64,000 bases of DNA, from positions 19,231 through 83,230 of the forward strand of contig JBAZZL010000001.1 in the NCBI GenBank assembly GCA_041658785.1, written 5' to 3'. The notes beneath the pieces were generated by a model. That model was not told the DNA's origin. It saw only the letters and a program-made list of their open reading frames with translations, and did no database searches. The first letter of the stretch is position 1, and each line of letters opens with the position of its first letter. The position numbers were made by a program, and so were the translations under genes. Shown in pieces: positions 8,559 to 17,929 of this stretch. Source of the stretch: JAHJGG01 sp041658785 (GTDB lineage: Bacteria; Patescibacteriota; Patescibacteriia; Magasanikbacterales; UBA922).

Positions 8559-9164
8559 TCAAAGCATCCTTGCGGCTTTGAGCGCCCTCGCCCACCAGAG
8601 CAAATCATCAAAGAATATTTGTACGCGATCCCCCATCACGCCCTCATGGATTGGCTTGAACATTTCATTGCCTGTCGGTCCCTTGCCCATCATCGCCGCC
8701 ATAAAGATATCAACTGGAATATGAATAGCATTTCTGATCGGAGCCATTTGGAGCTCAACCGCGACTTGGCGAAGCTGTTCAACCGAACGCGCGCCAAGCG
8801 CGCTGCCGTAGCTTACAAAACCGACCGGCTTTTTGTTCCACTCCGGGTAGATAACATCCATTGCGTTTTTGAGTACCGCGGAATAGCCGTGATTATATTC
8901 TGGCGCGACGATGATAAATGCGTCTCCATCGTTTATTTTTTCTGCCCATTTTTTGACAAATTCGTCTGAGTACTGCCCCTTCGCCATTGAAGGCGACATC
9001 GGGCTGTCAAAAAACGGCATCGGATAATCGCGCAAATCCAAAAGCTCGGCTTCCACGCCCTCCAGCTTCTTTGCTTCCTCAAAAATCCACTGTGCGGGCT
9101 TTTCACTGAAGCGATTTTGCCGCACGCTGCCAAGAATGATTTTAATTTTGATTAAGGTATTCAT
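8559..9164 (-). CDS. NADPH-dependent FMN reductase family flavoprotein
   Basis: A 201-residue flavodoxin-like protein of the NADPH-dependent FMN reductase/azoreductase family. The phosphate-binding loop is GSVRQNRFSEKPA (about residues 12-24), and the flavin-contact segment is PEYNHGYSAVLKNAMD (about 88-103), followed by FVSYGSALGARS. Members reduce flavins or quinones with NAD(P)H. Here it is downstream of a peroxiredoxin on the same strand, consistent with an oxidative-stress pair, although 142 bp separate them. The substrate cannot be inferred. Confidence 0.85.
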   Translation of the reverse strand: MNTLIKIKIILGSVRQNRFSEKPAQWIFEEAKKLEGVEAELLDLRDYPMPFFDSPMSPSMAKGQYSDEFVKKWAEKINDGDAFIIVAPEYNHGYSAVLKNAMDVIYPEWNKKPVGFVSYGSALGARSVEQLRQVAVELQMAPIRNAIHIPVDIFMAAMMGKGPTGNEMFKPIHEGVMGDRVQIFFDDLLWWARALKAARML

Positions 9165-9218
9165 ATAAATTTATTTACTCTTTTTAATAACCTCGCGGAT
9201 CGTATCTAATCAACCCGA

Positions 9219-9300
9219 AAGATGCGACGCGAACTGTTCAACCTTCAAGAGCTTGGCGAGCGCGATCATGTCGCGCCCCATACCAAACACAAGGAGCTTG
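9219..9300 (-). pseudogene. possible gene remnant or tiny ORF
   Basis: Between the peroxiredoxin and the FMN reductase the minus strand encodes a short tail (MFGMGRDMIALAKLLKVEQF, then six more residues and a stop). It has a purine-rich AAGGAG upstream and a possible GTG start. It reads like the C-terminal end of a lost gene, but I cannot name a family and it may be chance. Confidence 0.2.
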
Positions 9301-9306
9301 TCTCCT

Positions 9307-9897
9307 TTATATTTTCCCTACCAAATCTGAACCGGGTTTGAGGGTTTTGCCGCCGGGTTTCCAGCTGGCGGGGCAAACAAGACCGGGGTGTTCTCGGACA
9401 AATTGCGAGGCTTGGAGTTTACGAAAAATCTCTTCTATGTTGCGGCCGATAGAATTATCATGGATATCATAAGATTTGATCGTCTGATCAGGATCAACAA
9501 TAAAAGTGGCGCGAAGAGACAGGCCTTCTTCTTCTATAAAGGTGCCGAGAGCATGGCAAAATTTTCCGGTTGGATCCGCTAACATCGGGTACTTTACCTT
9601 TTTAACGGACGGAGAAGTATCATGCCATGCTTTATGAGCAAAGGCAGTGTCGGTGCTGATACTGACGATTTCGGCGCCGATTTTCTTGAATTTACTATAA
9701 TATTCAGCCGCGTCTTCAAGTTCAGTCGGACAGACAAAAGTGAAGTCGGCTGGATAAAAAAGAAGCACAAGCCATTTCCCTTTATAATCGCCCATGGTGA
9801 TATCTTTGATATCATTTTGGTAATAAGCGGAAAGAGTAAACTTTGGGAGCTTCTTGCCAATTAGTGGATAAATGAGATTGTTGTTATCTTCAATCAT
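9307..9897 (-). CDS. 2-Cys peroxiredoxin (AhpC/Prx1 type)
   Basis: A 196-residue thiol peroxidase that reduces hydrogen peroxide and organic peroxides. The peroxidatic cysteine is Cys56 in DFTFVCPTE and the resolving cysteine is Cys175 in HPGLVCPASW, giving the typical dimeric 2-Cys arrangement. The extended C-terminus after Cys175 matches Prx1/AhpC. No ahpF or thioredoxin reductase is adjacent, so electrons probably come from thioredoxin. A TATAAT lies a short distance upstream on the minus strand, but its -35 box is poor. Confidence 0.93.
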   Translation of the reverse strand: MIEDNNNLIYPLIGKKLPKFTLSAYYQNDIKDITMGDYKGKWLVLLFYPADFTFVCPTELEDAAEYYSKFKKIGAEIVSISTDTAFAHKAWHDTSPSVKKVKYPMLADPTGKFCHALGTFIEEEGLSLRATFIVDPDQTIKSYDIHDNSIGRNIEEIFRKLQASQFVREHPGLVCPASWKPGGKTLKPGSDLVGKI

Positions 9898-10289
9898 ATT
9901 TTTAGTAATTAATTTTTTTAATTATATCAGTCGATCTTATTTCAAAATAATGGATATTATTCCATCGCCACGCCGAAAAACTTGTTGAATTCCATAAGAA
10001 AAACAATCATGAAATCCCGCCAAGCTGGGCTTTATCCAACGATTTTTATGAAATAAAATCATTGACGGAAAAAATTGGAACGAACCGCCGTTTGCTTTCC
10101 CGAAAAACTGAATTTGAATTTGTCCGCCCCTTTGATTTAATTCCGAAATATTTACCCGCCGTAGCTGAAAAAGCGCAGGAGGGCAAGGCTTTCTGCGAAG
10201 CGAGACCCGCTCCCGCATCGCCGTGCGGGATAAACTCCGGCGGGGCGAGCGAGCAACCAAATGCTCCTCAATTTTCAAAATGTCTATCT
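9898..10289. other. gene-free spacer
   Basis: About 390 bp between the peroxiredoxin and tRNA-Pro. Short open frames exist on both strands, but none has a recognisable motif or ribosome-binding site. The segment 10170-10250 resembles the GC-rich dispersed-repeat fragments (CTCCGGCGGG) seen elsewhere. Confidence 0.5.
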
Positions 10290-10366
10290 TGGTCGGGGTG
10301 AAAGGACTTGAACCTTCGGCCTTCTGGTCCCAAACCAGACGCTCTAGCCAACTGAGCTACACCCCG
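10290..10366 (-). tRNA. tRNA-Pro(TGG)
   Basis: A complete cloverleaf on the minus strand: acceptor stem CGGGGTG/CACCCCG, anticodon loop TTTGGGA giving TGG, and TTCAAGT in the T loop. The 3' CCA is encoded, unlike the other tRNAs in this window. Confidence 0.95.
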
Positions 10367-10370
10367 AAAA

Positions 10371-10449
10371 CATGATGCACGAGGCACGTAGCACGACTCA
10401 TTTTGGACAATTTGTCGTGCGTCGTGCTGTGTGCATCGTGCCTCGTGAA
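10371..10449. repeat. tRNA-associated hairpin repeat (family A), full copy
   Basis: An inverted repeat of about 79 bp between tRNA-Pro and tRNA-Phe, with arms built from GCACGAGGCACG/CGTGCCTCGTG units around a conserved centre TTTGGACAATTTG. Closely related copies lie at 37218-37300 and 58225-58304, with partial copies at 3193-3232, 25275-25330, 25371-25400, 29890-29935, 38900-39046, 50605-50655 and 56968-57003. Confidence 0.8.
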
Positions 10450-10453
10450 TAAG

Positions 10454-10525
10454 TGCCGAGGGCGAGGATCGAACTCGCGACGCAAGGATTTTCAGTCCTT
10501 CGCTCTACCACTGAGCTACCTCGGC
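10454..10525 (-). tRNA. tRNA-Phe(GAA)
   Basis: Cloverleaf on the minus strand with acceptor GCCGAGG/CCTCGGC, anticodon loop CTGAAAA (anticodon GAA) and T loop TTCGATC. CCA is not encoded. Confidence 0.95.
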
Positions 10526-10526
10526 G

Positions 10527-10604
10527 TTACGGATTACGGATAATCCTGATTTACGGATATGGCGAAATTGTCATCCGTAAATCAGGATTATCCGTAATCC
10601 GTAA
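10527..10604. repeat. perfect 32-bp inverted repeat (family G)
   Basis: Arms at 10527-10558 and 10573-10604 are exact reverse complements, with a 14-base loop, between tRNA-Phe and tRNA-Ala. A diverged, longer-looped relative is at 57456-57564. Confidence 0.9.
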
Positions 10605-10608
10605 GCAG

Positions 10609-10681
10609 TGGACCCGAGCGGATTCGAACCGCTGACCTCCGCGATGCAAACGCGGCGCTATACCAGCTAAGCTACGGGCCC
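10609..10681 (-). tRNA. tRNA-Ala(TGC)
   Basis: Minus-strand cloverleaf with acceptor GGGCCCG/CGGGTCC (one G-T pair), anticodon loop TTTGCAT (anticodon TGC) and T loop TTCGAAT. CCA is not encoded. Confidence 0.95.
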
Positions 10682-10791
10682 ATATCAGTTAGAGAGTTCA
10701 TAAAGTTTATGAACTTTATGAACTTTTTGAACTTCGGGGCAAATTATAACAGCTAAAAGACCCAAATGTCAAGGAAGTTAGAAGAGTGTTA

Positions 10792-12486
10792 TTAGTGATG
10801 AGTTCCCGCGGTAAAGCGCAGTTTCATTTCTTCTTTTTGTTCGCGGCGTAGAAGTTCAAAAGTTTTTTTGGTCCAAGGAGAATCTTTGAGCACCGAGGCT
10901 ACCCAGTTGCCGCCAAGAAGATGCGGCATCATTACATAATCGGCTCCAGCGTCATATAGTTCTTTGAGATAAGTATTGTGGTAAAGATTCGCGATGATGT
11001 TAGTTTTAGAATTCAGGCTCTTGATGTGTTTGATCATAACTAATTGATCGTCAGGTTCGGGCAAAGTAGAAACCACTAGTTTTGCTTCAGACAGCGGTAA
11101 AGAAGAAAGAAATTCAACATCAGCCGCATCGCCAAAATAACAAGGAATACCGCGGTGTTTTAATTTTTGGATGGCATCAGGATTAAAGTCCACGACCGCG
11201 AAAGTAATTTTCTTTTCCGCCAAGGCTTCACACAGCTTCCAGCCAATGCGGTGGTAGCCAAAAATAATTACCTCATATTTTTTGCCCACATCTTCTTTTT
11301 GGAGATGTTTATCTTTACCAAAGATATTGAAAAAAGGAATTAAGAAACGATATAGCTCTTCATTGTAGGTAATAAGGTAAGAAGAAATAAAAATAGTGAT
11401 CAGCGCGACAATCGTAAAGGTGGGCAATTCTAATCCACCCAGATGGCCCGCCAGCCCGCCGGTAAAAATTAAAATAAAACCAAACTCGCTTACTTGCGCG
11501 CCAGTAACGCCAGCCAAAAAACTATTGCGGCGGGAGAATTTTTGCATTCTGAATAAATGATATAGGATGAGCGGTTTAATAAATAAAATGAAAGCGGCCA
11601 AAATCAAGCCGGGCATTAAAATTTTATTTATTCCCGCCAAGCTCATTTCACTGCCTAAAATGATAAAGAACAAAATAATGAAAAAGTCGCGCAAAGGCCT
11701 GACGCGGCTCGCGATCTGTGTTTGATATGGGGAAGAGCCTAGTGATAATCCCGCAATTACGGCGCCTATTTCTATTGAAAATCCCGCCCAGTATAGCAGG
11801 CTGGCAACGCCAAAACACCAAGCAATGGTAAAGATAAACAAAAACTCGCTGGATTTGGCGACATGGTCAAGCAGTCTTGGCAAGAGATAACGGGATAAAA
11901 AGAAAACTATAGCGACTAAAATAAATCCTCGCACCAGCAAATCTATCGCGCTGCCAGACGGCATCCCCGCGCCGCTGGCAGAAGTAATAAAAAGCATGAG
12001 GATGATGGCGATAATATCTTGGACAATCATGAGACCGAGGGTGTGCCGGCCATAAGCGGATTCAGCGTCTTTTTTTTCATTCAGAAGCTTGACAATAATA
12101 ATCGTGCTGGAAAAAATGATCGCGACGCCAAGATATAAAGCGGATAATACCGGGAAATTTAGATAGCGCAAAAGTAAAAAACCGATCGCGCCGGTAAGAA
12201 CAAACTGAACCAGACCAGTAACCACAGCCACCCGGCCGATTTTTTTAATATGGCTGATATTCAAACTCAAACCGACAACAAAAAGAAGCAAGACCACGCC
12301 GAATTCAGCGAAAGCGTTGTATGCTTTTTGATCTCCGGCAACGAGATTCAAAAAAAGCGGGCCAGCGATTATTCCGGCGACAATATACGCGCTCATCAGT
12401 GGTTGGCGAAGCAGGCGCATGACGGCGGCAATTGTGACGGTGATGCCGAGGAGAATGCTGAGTTGGAAGAAGATGTTGTCAATCAT
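10792..12486 (-). CDS. KefB-like cation:proton antiporter with RCK-N domain
   Basis: A 564-residue CPA2-family exchanger. About twelve membrane helices cover residues 1-390 (for example LMSAYIVAGIIAGPLF near the N-terminus). A cytoplasmic TrkA/RCK N-terminal domain follows from about 405 (VIIFGYHRIGWKL, then VVDFNPD and YFGDAADVEFL), which senses nucleotide or redox state in KefB/KefC-type K+ efflux systems. The third glycine of the dinucleotide loop is His here. It is likely to exchange K+ or Na+ for H+; the ion is not decidable from sequence. The spacer before it carries an inverted repeat (12490-12566). Confidence 0.88.
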   Translation of the reverse strand: MIDNIFFQLSILLGITVTIAAVMRLLRQPLMSAYIVAGIIAGPLFLNLVAGDQKAYNAFAEFGVVLLLFVVGLSLNISHIKKIGRVAVVTGLVQFVLTGAIGFLLLRYLNFPVLSALYLGVAIIFSSTIIIVKLLNEKKDAESAYGRHTLGLMIVQDIIAIILMLFITSASGAGMPSGSAIDLLVRGFILVAIVFFLSRYLLPRLLDHVAKSSEFLFIFTIAWCFGVASLLYWAGFSIEIGAVIAGLSLGSSPYQTQIASRVRPLRDFFIILFFIILGSEMSLAGINKILMPGLILAAFILFIKPLILYHLFRMQKFSRRNSFLAGVTGAQVSEFGFILIFTGGLAGHLGGLELPTFTIVALITIFISSYLITYNEELYRFLIPFFNIFGKDKHLQKEDVGKKYEVIIFGYHRIGWKLCEALAEKKITFAVVDFNPDAIQKLKHRGIPCYFGDAADVEFLSSLPLSEAKLVVSTLPEPDDQLVMIKHIKSLNSKTNIIANLYHNTYLKELYDAGADYVMMPHLLGGNWVASVLKDSPWTKKTFELLRREQKEEMKLRFTAGTHH

Positions 12487-12489
12487 AAT

Positions 12490-12566
12490 AATACATACGA
12501 ATTATACGAATGTACGGATACCATTATAAAAATTCGTACATTCGTATAATTCGTAATCCGTATGTT
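12490..12566. repeat. inverted repeat upstream of the antiporter
   Basis: Arms ACGAATTATACGAATGTACG and its exact complement flank a short AT-rich centre, with a further outer partial match (CATACG/CGTATG). It covers most of the gap between the antiporter start and the end of the lamin-tail protein gene. Confidence 0.85.
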
Positions 12567-12600
12567 GAGTATTATAGCAGAAAATGAGTAAATTGTCTTT

Positions 12601-15600
12601 TTATTTTTTCCTCCTCACCACCGCCACCGCCACTCCGCCAAATCGTTTAACCAATCCAGCGACCGCCGCCCCCCTTGCCCTGGCGAATAGGCCGGCCAAG
12701 AGGGCAGTGAGTCCGCCGGCCGTGGCGGTTAAGTATGTTTCAGCCACGTCTTTTGACGAGGCCGCGCCGGAGTCGGGCAGATTATTTATAGCCGACTCGG
12801 CTACGCCGGTTTTGACGATGTCGGCTTGGCCGCGGGGCAGGAGTTGGAAGCCGTCTTTGGTGCGGCTGACGATGCCAGTAACTTGGGCCAGGTCGCCGAG
12901 CTGCAGTGTTTGGCGATTGATGCCGGCGCCGCGTTTGAAATAAATCCGTACTTCTTCAGTGCCGTCGTCAACGTACATGTAAGATGATTTTATTTCCGTA
13001 ATTTCTCCGTGTACTTGCGCCAGCCAGCCCTCGTAGCCCTCGCCGACGTCCGTAACATCAAGCGTTTTTGCTTGAGGTTCGCCCGGGTGGTCAATTTTGA
13101 CGATATCGTCTTTGGTCTGGGTTTTGAGGCGGGCTTCGCCGTTGATCTGCGAAATCTCGCCGGTTACTTCCACGCGGTCGCCGACTTTTAAATCCGACGG
13201 GAAGTCCTTTTTGTAAGAATAAATTTGCACGCCCGGGCTTCCCACAATGTAAAAATACTGCGAACCTAAAACGCCGGGCAGAACCGCCACAATGCCGGCC
13301 ACTTTTACGCGGTCGCCGACGTCTTCTTCGCGGATTTTTTCCAAGGTAGTGTTAATGACCGGCTTAATATATTTGCTTTTGTTTTTGGTTATTTTTGTTC
13401 CAGCCACCGCTTTCGGAACGGAGATAATATTGGCTTCGCCCGGGGTGATGCTCGCGGTCCAGGTCCAGTTTTCATCCGTATCCGGCGCATAGCTCGCGCC
13501 TTCGGGCGCGTCGTCGTAGCGGACTTCGGTTAAAATTGTTCCATCCGGGTACAGTATTCTGACCGAGTCGCTCACATTATTCAGCGCCAGTTTTGTCTCC
13601 TGCTTGCCAAAGACCTTGTACTCGCCGGCCGCGATAATCGTGCCGTCGGGAATCGTATAAGCGCGCGAGCCGCCCTCTTCATCATCCAGTTTTAATTGAG
13701 AAATATCAATTTCCTCCGCAGTCGGATTCCAGAGTTCAATAAATTCCGCGGCGTCCGAGCCGGCCGGGTTGGGAATGAATTCGGAAACTCTGATTTTTTC
13801 CACCGGTTCAGTTGATAAATATCCGCCGGCGAAGTCCGCCTCGTTTTTTACCGTGATAATCACGTTTTTTTCTGATTCATTACCGCTCGTATCGGAGACG
13901 GTCAGTTTGATCGTATAAACACCCATCGCGATAAAACGATGTTCCACGAGCGCGCCTTCGCCCCCGCCGCCATCGCCAAAATCCCAGACAAACGTCATTT
14001 CATCGCCATCCGGATCAGTTGTGTCCGACGCGTCAAACATTACCGGCTCGTTTACGGCGACCTCGGTATCCACATCAATCGCGATAATCGGCGCCGCGCT
14101 TTTTCCTTCTAAAATATTTTTTGTTCCGGGCGTGGATTTAACGGTCCAGGCCCAGGAATTATCATCGCGGCGGGCGTAGCTTTCGTTTTCTCCGGCGCTA
14201 CCGGTGTATCTTATTTTGTCCGCGACGGCGCCGCTCGCGCCATACAGAGCAATTTCATCGCCGCCGGTGTTATTTAGCGCGATGCCGGTCATTGAGCGTT
14301 TGAAAACAATAAAGCCGCCCGCGCTTAATGTTCCCTGGGTGATAGTATAACGTTTGCTGGAGCTGTCTCCGAGCTTCCAACCGGCTAGGTTGATTGTTTC
14401 CGCGCCGGTATTTTTTAATTCAATCCATTCCCCGTCATCATCGGCCCCGGCCGGATTGGGCAGAAGTTCGTTAATAACGACATTGGTTGGCATGGTTGCC
14501 GGAGCGACTGTTTTGCCCTCTGGCGTCGTGTTGGTGATGATATTCGCGCGGCCGGAAGTAATCGTGGCCGTTAAAACAAAATCATAATAATCATTGTTGC
14601 TGTCTTGGCCGTTCACTTTTCTGATCAAACTCGTGGGGTCGGCCGGAACAGGCGCGTTGTCCGCCAGATTGCCATCGTCCCAAGTTCCATAAGTAACGCT
14701 GTCTATTTCTTTTCCGCTCGGATCAAAAATTTTTACAATGTCGCCGCTATTATTCAAACTGCCTTTCGGTTCTTCAATGACAAAATATCCTTTTGCAGCG
14801 ACACTGCCAGCAAGCGCGGTTTTGGTTTCGCTGCCATCCTCAATCCACCAGCTGTCAAGAGCGATCATGCTGCCGGTAGTGTTAAAAATCTCCACGAACT
14901 CTTCCGCGTCGTCGGCCGGATCGCTTACCAATTCATTGATCACCAAGCTCCCGGGATTAAACGAAGGCAAAAGAGCGCCTCCGCCGCCGGCAGGAGGCGG
15001 CGGCGCGGGCAAAGCCGGCGCGGTGATTTGATTATCCGTTCCCTTGGTCGGCGTTGCGGTTTCGGCAAAATCATTTTTGTCATTATTTGTGTCTTGCCCG
15101 TCTACGATTCTGGCAACAGTGTTCGGATCACTTACCGCCGGCGCATTGTCCGCGGTGTTTCCGTCGTCCCAATTGCCATAAACCGCTTTGTCAATAATTT
15201 CTCCAGTTGGATTTTTTAAAATAATAATATCGCCGCTGTTATTTAATTTACTGCTAGCCAAAGCAATCACCGCGAAGCCGAGAGTTTCAATCGTATTTGT
15301 CGGGGAAGAAATAGTACCTACGCCATCAGCCAAAGTCCAACCGGTTAAATTAACAGTTAAAGTGGACGCATTGTACAGTTCAATCCATTCATTTTGGCCT
15401 TCAGGCGCGTCGCTGACAAATTCATTAATTACAATTAAAGCTGGTGTTGAAGTTGGTGTGGGGATTGAATCGCTAACCACAATGTTTAAAGTTTCTAAAT
15501 CAGTCGCGCCATCATCATCCGTAACAGTAAGAGTAACCGCAAATGTTCCTGCCGTAGTGAAAGTGTGGGTAATTGTTGCTTCGTTACCGATAATGGCATC

Positions 15601-16302
15601 CTCTATTTTCCATTCATAACTAATTATTGTTCCATCAGAATCAGTTGAATTATTGCCGTTTAGCGCGACTGGAGTATTGACATCGGCTGTGGCGCTCGCA
15701 GAAATAATTGCCGTAGGAGGATTGTTCGCTGGTGGTGTAAAACCTGACCAATAGTTTTGAACGCCGGCAGTATTTCCGTTCGGGTGTTCTATCCAGTTTG
15801 AGCTGGTGTAATCTGGCAAAGAGGCGTCTTTTCTTTCCAGCGAATAATCAAAGGCCGGGACATAGGTAAATTGTTCAACAAAATTGCCATCAGCGTCTTT
15901 TAAGCCGATTTCTTCTCCGCTTTCGTTCAGCGTACTCCATGAGCTATCAAAAATAGTAACGCTTACACTCGGATAATCCGCTCGAAAATTAATATCGTTT
16001 TGGGTGATGACCGCATATTCTCCCGGGCCAATTAAATAATCATCTCCCTGAATTAAACTAAGTCCATGATTGGTTGCTTCTTCCCAAAATTTCCAGTCTT
16101 CCATATTTATTGGTTCGGTTCCTTTGTTAAAAATTTCTACCCATTCATGCCCGCTGGATTCGTAATTGCCAATTTCATTAATTACAATGTCCGCATTATT
16201 TCCTAAAACTTTCCCGCTAAATAAAAAAACGCTCCCAAGCATTATAATACTCGCGAGCGCTATACCCCCGTTTCTTTTCAGAATATTTATTTTACTATCC
16301 AT
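12601..16302 (-). CDS. secreted multi-domain lamin-tail/PKD surface protein
   Basis: A 1233-residue exported protein. An N-terminal signal or anchor helix lies at about 12-32. Repeated lamin-tail domains each begin with the pattern INE(I/F/L) then WVEIFN/WIELYN: about 38, 293, 450, 600 and 825 (the last starting VSEFIPNPAG). Two PKD-like domains lie at about 198-282 (STDSDGTIISYEW) and 722-800 (WDFGDGGGGEG). A nucleic-acid-type OB-like region follows (VAGIVAVLPGV, about 1010-1170), then a C-terminal helix and a basic tail. Lamin-tail domains in bacteria occur on surface or nuclease-associated proteins. No nuclease motif is visible, so adhesion or envelope structure is the best guess. AGGGGG just before the ATG serves as ribosome-binding site. 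Confidence 0.8.
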   Translation of the reverse strand: MDSKINILKRNGGIALASIIMLGSVFLFSGKVLGNNADIVINEIGNYESSGHEWVEIFNKGTEPINMEDWKFWEEATNHGLSLIQGDDYLIGPGEYAVITQNDINFRADYPSVSVTIFDSSWSTLNESGEEIGLKDADGNFVEQFTYVPAFDYSLERKDASLPDYTSSNWIEHPNGNTAGVQNYWSGFTPPANNPPTAIISASATADVNTPVALNGNNSTDSDGTIISYEWKIEDAIIGNEATITHTFTTAGTFAVTLTVTDDDGATDLETLNIVVSDSIPTPTSTPALIVINEFVSDAPEGQNEWIELYNASTLTVNLTGWTLADGVGTISSPTNTIETLGFAVIALASSKLNNSGDIIILKNPTGEIIDKAVYGNWDDGNTADNAPAVSDPNTVARIVDGQDTNNDKNDFAETATPTKGTDNQITAPALPAPPPPAGGGGALLPSFNPGSLVINELVSDPADDAEEFVEIFNTTGSMIALDSWWIEDGSETKTALAGSVAAKGYFVIEEPKGSLNNSGDIVKIFDPSGKEIDSVTYGTWDDGNLADNAPVPADPTSLIRKVNGQDSNNDYYDFVLTATITSGRANIITNTTPEGKTVAPATMPTNVVINELLPNPAGADDDGEWIELKNTGAETINLAGWKLGDSSSKRYTITQGTLSAGGFIVFKRSMTGIALNNTGGDEIALYGASGAVADKIRYTGSAGENESYARRDDNSWAWTVKSTPGTKNILEGKSAAPIIAIDVDTEVAVNEPVMFDASDTTDPDGDEMTFVWDFGDGGGGEGALVEHRFIAMGVYTIKLTVSDTSGNESEKNVIITVKNEADFAGGYLSTEPVEKIRVSEFIPNPAGSDAAEFIELWNPTAEEIDISQLKLDDEEGGSRAYTIPDGTIIAAGEYKVFGKQETKLALNNVSDSVRILYPDGTILTEVRYDDAPEGASYAPDTDENWTWTASITPGEANIISVPKAVAGTKITKNKSKYIKPVINTTLEKIREEDVGDRVKVAGIVAVLPGVLGSQYFYIVGSPGVQIYSYKKDFPSDLKVGDRVEVTGEISQINGEARLKTQTKDDIVKIDHPGEPQAKTLDVTDVGEGYEGWLAQVHGEITEIKSSYMYVDDGTEEVRIYFKRGAGINRQTLQLGDLAQVTGIVSRTKDGFQLLPRGQADIVKTGVAESAINNLPDSGAASSKDVAETYLTATAGGLTALLAGLFARARGAAVAGLVKRFGGVAVAVVRRKK

Positions 16303-16389
16303 ACCCCCTAATGTTAAGAACTAAAAATAAAATTATTTTGATTATAGCATTTTTTAAAAAATAAAAAAATACCCGCTGGCCAAGCAATC

Positions 16390-16556
16390 TATCCACCTGT
16401 CCTCCTTCCTTTTTGAAAGGAAGGAGGAACGTGGTAAAAATGTTATTGTTAAACCAACTTTTTTTGAGCAAAAATGAGAGAGGACTTTAGAAAACTTTTA
16501 TTAACGGGTTCCCTTTCCCCTCATAAGGGAAAGGGGCAGGGATAGAGTTGTCGGGC
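16390..16556. repeat. two purine/pyrimidine palindromes (family D)
   Basis: One hairpin at about 16399-16428 (CTCCTTCCTTT with AAAGGAAGGAG) and one at about 16507-16534 (CCCTTTCCCCTCATAAGGGA), the latter followed by the shared tail ATAGAGTTGTCGG. The same unit with the same tail is at 50820-50956. Shorter relatives are at 28693-28733 and 31969-32045. Confidence 0.75.
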
Positions 16557-16565
16557 TACCACGAT

Positions 16566-17630
16566 TTAGTTGTTATCTAGTTCACCGTGATAGTAGCAAT
16601 TATAGATGGAGATAATAGCCAAAAACAACGAGGCGATAATCGGCCCGATCACAAAACCGGAAATACCAAAAAGAAAAATGCCGCCCAAAGTAGTAAAGAG
16701 AATAATGAGCGGATGCATTTGAGTATCCTTGCCAATGAGCGGCGGACGGATAATATTGTCTATGGTGCTGATGAATAATCCGCCAATGAGGATAACCAGC
16801 CCTTGCCAGGTATTTCCAAGAGCAAGCATAATGATGCCGGCGGGAAGCCAGATAACAAACGAACCAATGGCCGGGACTACGGACAAAGCGATCATAATAA
16901 TACCCCAAACCAAAGCTCCTTGAATGCCGGCAATCCAAAAAAAGATTCCGCCCAAAGTGCCTTGCAGACCGCCGACAATGAGCGTGCTTTTCAAAGTAGC
17001 TCTAGCCGTAGAAGTGAACTTCTGATAAAGCATTGCTTCATATTTATCGCCCAAGGGAGAGACGCGCATGAGAAATTTGAGCAGGCGCGGGCCATCTTTG
17101 AAAAAGAAAAACAAAGTGTAGAACATGATAAACAGCATGAAGACAAACTTGACTGACACTTGTGTTAAATTTTTAACATTATTAAATAAAAAGATGCTGA
17201 TTACCTTGGTCGCGTTTGTGGCATAACCTGTCCATTCCGTTTTGATATTTTCCACATAAGGAGCAAGGGGGGTGGACTCTAGCCATGCCGTAGCGCCTTG
17301 AACATTATTGATAAGACCGTCTCCTCGCGAGACTCGCGTGTACAATTCAATTGATTCATTGACAATGAGAATAGAAAGCAAGGTAAGGGGAAGGAATATG
17401 GTTACGATCACTAAAACCAAAACAAAAACGGAGCTTAAGCGCGGCAGTTTGATGTGTTTGTCCAGCCAGCTATATATCGGATAAAACAAAATTGCCAATA
17501 CCGCGGCCCAGAAAATCGGATAAAAAAACGGACGAATGAGATAGAGCATGGCAATGGTCAAAATGATGATCAACCCGAAAAAGAAGGCTGAGCGCATTGT
17601 GCTAAAATTTACTTTCTCGTTTTTCGGCAT
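16566..17630 (-). CDS. AI-2E family (UPF0118) membrane permease
   Basis: A 354-residue multi-pass membrane protein of the AI-2E transporter/UPF0118 family, whose members include autoinducer-2 exporters and Na+/H+ antiporters, so the substrate is open. There are paired helices near the N-terminus (about 15-60), a periplasmic-type loop, then several C-terminal helices including GFVIGPIIASLFLAI. I chose the ATG at 17630 (MPKNEKVNF). The frame extends to 17825, but that extension is encoded by a dispersed repeat and would be unusually polar. It lies downstream of rpmH on the same strand. Confidence 0.85.
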   Translation of the reverse strand: MPKNEKVNFSTMRSAFFFGLIIILTIAMLYLIRPFFYPIFWAAVLAILFYPIYSWLDKHIKLPRLSSVFVLVLVIVTIFLPLTLLSILIVNESIELYTRVSRGDGLINNVQGATAWLESTPLAPYVENIKTEWTGYATNATKVISIFLFNNVKNLTQVSVKFVFMLFIMFYTLFFFFKDGPRLLKFLMRVSPLGDKYEAMLYQKFTSTARATLKSTLIVGGLQGTLGGIFFWIAGIQGALVWGIIMIALSVVPAIGSFVIWLPAGIIMLALGNTWQGLVILIGGLFISTIDNIIRPPLIGKDTQMHPLIILFTTLGGIFLFGISGFVIGPIIASLFLAIISIYNCYYHGELDNN

Positions 17631-17639
17631 ATTTTTATT

Positions 17640-17750
17640 TTTTAATCCGTCTACGCCTGTGGGCTGCGCCGGACAAGAAGGTGGTTTAATTCCCCGCAGC
17701 TTGCTGCGGAACAAGAGTCCAGAGCTTGCTCTGGGGTTCATACCTTTGAT
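17640..17750. repeat. dispersed repeat, family C
   Basis: Contains nested palindromes (CCGCAGCTTGCTGCGG, CCAGAGCTTGCTCTGG) ending in GGGTTCATACC. Related copies are at about 18178-18240 and, inverted, 37500-37685. It reads through in frame upstream of the AI-2E gene and explains the spurious N-terminal extension. Confidence 0.7.
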
Positions 17751-17899
17751 TTTTTTTAAGGCCCTTTGAGGTTTGGGGCGGCAATCGAACGAACTACGCC
17801 CCCTTTCCCTTTCAAAGTATAGCACAATTTACAAATCCACAAAATAGTCCAGCTTTTTGGTTGTCGGTTTTCCGCTCGTTATACCACTCAATTGTTAAT

Positions 17900-17929
17900 C
17901 AAAAAACCCCGGAGTCCGGGGCTTTTTTA
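17900..17929 (-). terminator. intrinsic terminator of rpmH
   Basis: A GC-rich hairpin (CCCCGGA with TCCGGGG) ends in a T run on the minus strand, immediately after the rpmH stop. Confidence 0.9.

Noticed and set aside
10062..10301. Short plus-strand frame before tRNA-Pro
   Set aside because: No start signal, no family resemblance, and its end is repeat-like GC-rich sequence running into the tRNA.
14605..15219. Plus-strand frame opposite the lamin-tail gene
   Set aside because: Shadow of the long secreted protein, whose domains are recognisable on the minus strand.
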